Below, piece after piece: positions 52,118 through 55,313 of a DNA stretch of 55,313 nt. Every line of letters starts with the position of its first letter. The stretch's first letter is position 1. The stretch comes from Coriobacteriia bacterium (lineage in GTDB: Bacteria > Actinomycetota > Coriobacteriia > Coriobacteriales > Eggerthellaceae), in the NCBI GenBank assembly GCA_030523425.1, contig JAUNIP010000007.1:1-55313 (forward strand), in the 5' to 3' direction. The translations under genes and the position numbers were made by a program. Under the pieces are notes generated by a model. It saw only the letters and a list, made by a program, of their open reading frames with translations, was not told the DNA's origin and did not search any database.

Positions 52118-52558
52118 ATGAAAGTTAGCATTGCAAGTGATCATGCAGGCTTCGAGCAAAAGCAACTTTTGGCTGCTTACCTGGTCGAATGCGGCCACGA
52201 AGTCATTGATCGCGGCCCGCAGTCCGCAGACCGGGTTGACTACCCGGACTTCGCCGTGCTGGTGGGCGAAGATGTGGCTGCCGGCACCGCGCAGCGCGGC
52301 GTGCTGGTATGCGGCACCGGCATCGGCATGGCCATTGCGGCCTGCAAGGTGAACGGCGTGCGGGCGGCCAACATAGTCTCCACCGAATTCGCCGCGCTGT
52401 GCCGCGAACACAACGACGCCAACGTCATCACGCTTTCTGGCCGCTTTGTTAGCTTGGAAGACAACAAGGCCATCCTGGATACATTCTTCGCCACCGAATT
52501 CGGCGGCGGGCGCCATACGGGCCGCGTGCAAAAGATCATGGACATCGAAAGCAAGTAA
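52118..52558 (+). CDS. rpiB: Ribose-5-phosphate isomerase B
   Basis: 146 residues from ATG 52118, preceded by GGGGGA. The RpiB/LacAB pattern is complete: SIASDHAGFEQKQLL, DYPDFAVLVGEDV, GVLVCGTGIGMAIAACKVNGVRAA with the catalytic Cys in CGTGIG, and REHNDANVITLSGRF. It interconverts ribose-5-phosphate and ribulose-5-phosphate. Together with glyA downstream it is a common Gram-positive neighbourhood. Confidence 0.95.
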   Translation: MKVSIASDHAGFEQKQLLAAYLVECGHEVIDRGPQSADRVDYPDFAVLVGEDVAAGTAQRGVLVCGTGIGMAIAACKVNGVRAANIVSTEFAALCREHNDANVITLSGRFVSLEDNKAILDTFFATEFGGGRHTGRVQKIMDIESK

Positions 52559-52605
52559 GGTAAGCCGCGCCGCAAAGGCGCTTCACACAAAGATAAGGAA
52601 CCACC

Positions 52606-53862
52606 ATGCCATTGGAAAACGTTAAGGCGCAAGACCCCGAAATTGCCGATTTGCTGGGCCAGGAACTGGCCCGTCAGCGCGAAAGCATCGAACTGATTGC
52701 GTCTGAGAACTTCACATCGCGTGCGGTGATGGAAGCCATGGGCTCGGTGAACACCAACAAGTACGCCGAAGGCTACCCCGGCAAGCGCTACTACGGCGGC
52801 TGTGAAAAGGTTGACATGGTGGAATCCTTGGCCATCAAGCGCGCGTGTGAACTGTTTGATTGCGCGTTCGCCAACGTGCAGCCCCATTCCGGCGCGCAGG
52901 CAAACTACGCGGCCTATGCGGCTGCCATCACTCCGGGCGACACCATCATGGGCATGAGCCTGGACAACGGCGGTCACCTGACCCACGGCAGCCCGGCGAA
53001 TTTTTCCGGCAAGCTGTACAACGTGGTGGGCTACGGCGTGGACGACCAAACGGAAGTGATTGACTACGACGCGGTGCTGGTCCAGGCCAAGGAATGCCGT
53101 CCGAAGATGATAGTGGCCGGCGCCTCGGCTTACCCGCGCGTCATAGACTTCGCCCGCCTGCGCGACATTGCCAACGAAGTGGACGCGCTGCTGATGGTGG
53201 ACATGGCCCACATCGCGGGCCTGGTGGCCACGGGGTATCACCCCAGCCCAGTGCCGTATGCGGACATCGTGACCACCACCACCCACAAAACGCTGCGCGG
53301 CCCCCGCGGCGGCATGATCTTGACCAACAACGAAGCGCTGGCGAAAAAAATCAACAGCGCGGTGTTCCCCGGCTCCCAAGGCGGTCCGCTGATGCATGTG
53401 ATCGCTGCGAAAGCTGTCAGCCTGCTGGAGGCGCAGCAGCCCGAATATGCAACCTATATTGGCAACGTGGTGAAAAACTGCGCTGTCATGGGCGAAGCCA
53501 TGGTGGAAGGCGGCCTGCGCCTGGTTTCCGGCGGCACGGACAACCACCTGTGCCTGGTAGACTTGACCGCGGCTGACATAACCGGCAAGGACGCCGAAAA
53601 CCTGCTGGGTTCGGTGGGTCTGACGGTGAACAAGAACACCATCCCGCGCGAAACCCGCAGCCCCTTTGTGACCAGTGGCATCCGCGTGGGCACGGCTGCT
53701 GCCACCACCCGCGGCCTGACCGCCGAAGATTTCGCGGTGGTAGGCTCCTGCATTGCCAAGACCGTGTTCGCCGCCCAAGATACGCAGGTCCAAGACGACG
53801 TGCGCGCCCAGGTGCGCACCATACTGGAAGCCCACCCGCTGTACCCGGGACTGGAATACTAA
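52606..53862 (+). CDS. glyA: Serine hydroxymethyltransferase
   Basis: 418 residues from ATG 52606, preceded by AAGGAACC. The PLP enzyme pattern is complete: [56 protein letters not shown], the PLP lysine in [13 protein letters not shown], and the C-terminal [14 protein letters not shown]. It converts serine and tetrahydrofolate to glycine and methylene-tetrahydrofolate. Confidence 0.97.
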   Translation: MPLENVKAQDPEIADLLGQELARQRESIELIASENFTSRAVMEAMGSVNTNKYAEGYPGKRYYGGCEKVDMVESLAIKRACELFDCAFANVQPHSGAQANYAAYAAAITPGDTIMGMSLDNGGHLTHGSPANFSGKLYNVVGYGVDDQTEVIDYDAVLVQAKECRPKMIVAGASAYPRVIDFARLRDIANEVDALLMVDMAHIAGLVATGYHPSPVPYADIVTTTTHKTLRGPRGGMILTNNEALAKKINSAVFPGSQGGPLMHVIAAKAVSLLEAQQPEYATYIGNVVKNCAVMGEAMVEGGLRLVSGGTDNHLCLVDLTAADITGKDAENLLGSVGLTVNKNTIPRETRSPFVTSGIRVGTAAATTRGLTAEDFAVVGSCIAKTVFAAQDTQVQDDVRAQVRTILEAHPLYPGLEY

Positions 53863-53947
53863 GGCCTGGCGCCACCCGACCAGGGTGACACTGGCTGCGT
53901 TTGCCGTATAATGTCCCTACTGTGCATCGCCTGCGAAAGGGGCATAC

Positions 53948-54406
53948 ATGGCTGACTTCCAAGACCGCCCAAGTTGGGACGAATACTTCATGGCCTTAGC
54001 CGACCAAGTGGCCACGCGCACTACCTGCATTCGCCGCGCGGTGGGCTGCGTGCTGGTGCGCGACAAGCGCATCTTGGCCACCGGCTATAACGGTGCGCCA
54101 AGCGGCCTGAAACATTGCGGCGAAATTGGCTGTCTGCGCCAGCAGCTCAACATTCCCAGCGGCCAAAACCACGAACTGTGCCGCGCCCTGCATGCGGAAC
54201 AAAACGCGCTCATCCAGGCCGCCCGCTACGGCATCAGCGTGGAAGGTGCCAGCATCTACGTGAACACCCAGCCCTGCGTGCTGTGCGCAAAGATGCTCAT
54301 CAACGCCGGCATTTCCGAAATCATCTACAAGAACCCCTACCCGGACGAACTGGCCATGTCCATGCTAGAAGAATCCAAGGTGAAACTGCGCGTCTTCGGT
54401 GCCTAG
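53948..54406 (+). CDS. dCMP deaminase family protein (ComEB-like)
   Basis: 152 residues from ATG 53948, preceded by CGAAAGGGG. Zinc motifs HAEQNAL (His with catalytic Glu) and PCVLCAKML (two Cys) are present, as is the N-terminal [21 protein letters not shown] and [17 protein letters not shown] segment of dCMP deaminases. It converts dCMP to dUMP, feeding thymidylate synthesis; glyA next door supplies the one-carbon unit. The CDC-like cysteines ([14 protein letters not shown]) suggest the second, regulatory metal site of ComEB. Confidence 0.92.
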   Translation: MADFQDRPSWDEYFMALADQVATRTTCIRRAVGCVLVRDKRILATGYNGAPSGLKHCGEIGCLRQQLNIPSGQNHELCRALHAEQNALIQAARYGISVEGASIYVNTQPCVLCAKMLINAGISEIIYKNPYPDELAMSMLEESKVKLRVFGA

Positions 54407-54443
54407 GGGACTGCGTGAGCTGCTTGGGAGCGTGAAGTGCGCG

Positions 54444-54545
54444 TGAGCCATGCGCCCCTGTCGCCTCGACCGCAGGCGGCGAAGCCATGAGCCCGTGTCA
54501 CCTCGACCGCAGGCGGCGAAGCCATGCGCACGTGTCACCTTGACC
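54444..54545. repeat. 37-base tandem repeat, three units
   Basis: Units starting at 54444, 54481 and 54518 share GAAGCCATG...GTGTCACCTCGACCGCAGGCGGC with a period of 37 bases. The third unit diverges and runs into a GTGTCACCTTGACCGGAAGCC block that also occurs, inverted, near 150-185 of the window. No gene. Confidence 0.8.
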
Positions 54546-54599
54546 GGAAGCCCCGCAGGGGCCGGAGTGGAGAGGTCTACTTCGAAGCGTGGACTGCTC

Positions 54600-55313
54600 C
54601 CATTGGGCGGACGCACGGGGCGAACCCGAAGCGCTGCGCTGGGGGTTTAGGCAAGGAAAAGAAGGGCAGGCTTGTTGGGGCATGGACCCTCGCCTTCGGC
54701 GACGCGCGCCGTGGCGGGCTTGGGGCGTGGGCCGGCTGCGGGTTCGCGCGCACGAGGCGCGACGGGGGCGCTGCGCTGGGGCTTAGGGCGAGGAAAAGAA
54801 GGGCAGGCGGCTTGGGGCGTGGAGCCTCGCCTTCGGCGACGCGGGGTTTTCGGGTCGCGGGGTCGCGCGCACGAGGCGCGATGGGAGCGCTGCGCTGGGG
54901 CTATTAGGCAAAGAAAAGAAGGGCAGGCGGCTTGGGGCGTGGAGCCTCGCCTTCGGCGACGCGGGGTTTTCGGGTCGCGGGGTCGCGCGCACGAGGCGCG
55001 ACGGGAGCGCTGCGCTGGGGCTATTAGGGCAAGGAAAAGGAAGTGCATTGCTTTGGGGCGTGGACCCTCGCCTTCGGCGACGCGGGGGTTTCGCAGGCCG
55101 CGGGTTCGCGCGCAAGAGGCGCAATGTGAGCGCTGCGCTGGGGCTTAGGGCAAGGAAAAGAAGGGCAGGCGGCTTGGGGCATGGACCCTCGCCTTCGGCG
55201 ACGCGCGCCGTGGCGGGCTTGGGGCGTGGGCCGGCCGCGGCCCCGCCTGGCAGGAAACGCCGAAAGTTGGAACGGTTTTCGGGGAAAGTGGCAGCAGAGG
55301 GCGAAAGTTGGAA
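54600..55313. repeat. ~120-base tandem repeat array, cut by the window edge
   Basis: The core GCGCTGCGCTGGGG recurs at 54631, 54768, 54887, 55007 and 55130, spacings 137, 119, 120 and 123. Two adjacent units (54841-54960 and 54961-55080) are nearly identical in their first 60 bases. Each unit contains AGGCAAGGAAAAGAAGGGCA, TGGAGCCTCGCCTTCGGCGAC or close variants, and a CGCGGGTTCGCGCGCACGAGG segment. The period of about 120 keeps frames open, but spacing slips break them, and no ribosome binding site is seen. The last 60 bases add a GGCAGCAGAGGGCGAAAG block shared with 10920-10985. Confidence 0.85.

Noticed and set aside
54672-55148. A 158-codon frame with 40-residue repeats in the tandem array
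   Set aside because: The 120-base period keeps any frame open, other units have 119-, 123- and 137-base spacings that break the frame, and no start signal is present. Opposite-strand frames are just as open.
54600-55313. A CRISPR array
   Set aside because: Repeats are about 120 bases with no unique spacers of constant length, and no cas genes are present.

Overview
The window is a high-GC (roughly 60% by eye) bacterial chromosome segment with Shine-Dalgarno-led genes, Gram-positive surface features (SLH domains, lipoboxes, Gram-positive-like anchors) and anaerobe-type flavin/iron-sulfur enzymes. The gene set suggests a gut or anaerobic actinobacterium of the class Coriobacteriia, probably Eggerthellaceae-like. 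That assignment is inferred from gene content and style, not from a marker comparison.

Layout, left to right. (1) 1-500: an inverted copy of a GC-rich interspersed repeat, then the leader of a four-gene pilin-like operon (505-10593). Its first gene encodes a giant prepilin-like adhesin of about 2,856 residues, followed by three small prepilin/pilus-assembly-like proteins. (2) 10594-11750: no genes, but nested inverted repeats. (3) 11750-12240: a candidate type I toxin-antitoxin locus: a 42-residue hydrophobic peptide under a LexA-like box, with two tandem antisense RNA units. (4) 12290-17630: thrS, a DUF1846 gene on the minus strand, and pyrG. (5) 17650-17860: a CIRCE-controlled promoter followed by no ORF and a strong terminator with a C-rich loop, read here as a heat-shock small RNA. 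(6) 18037-23461: a BASS-type transporter, a small membrane protein, a methyltransferase, a GH25 lipoprotein, an acyl carrier protein, and a minus-strand group of metallo-hydrolase lipoprotein, small alarmone synthetase and unknown protein; then a 52-residue charged protein with its own promoter and terminator. (7) 23749-31550: a receiver/GGDEF-like/EAL signalling protein, an acyl-CoA ligase, an NhaC-type antiporter, an EamA transporter and a flavodoxin-fold reductase. (8) 31564-34441: an SLH-anchored GH5 cellulase and the ribosome hibernation factor. (9) 34710-39030: a three-subunit NuoE/NuoF/GltD-like complex resembling the bifurcating Stn/Nfn transhydrogenases. (10) 39163-41823: zinc-ribbon membrane protein, TPM-domain protein and a hypothetical. 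(11) 41950-48188: a cobalamin riboswitch followed by two transcobalamin-like surface proteins and a complete ECF transporter (T, fused A-A', S). This looks like a cobalamin capture and import operon built like the animal intrinsic factor system. (12) 48342-54406: YrdC-like, alpha/beta hydrolase, then a repeat element containing a near-perfect parS site, then glpK, rpiB, glyA and a dCMP deaminase. (13) 54440-55313: 37-bp and ~120-bp tandem repeats, of the same family as those at positions 1-190 and 10640-11750.

The strongest candidates for something undescribed are the riboswitch/transcobalamin-like/ECF operon, the LexA-box type I toxin-antitoxin candidate, the CIRCE-driven small RNA, and the giant prepilin adhesin locus. 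All functions are read from sequence only; no searches were run.
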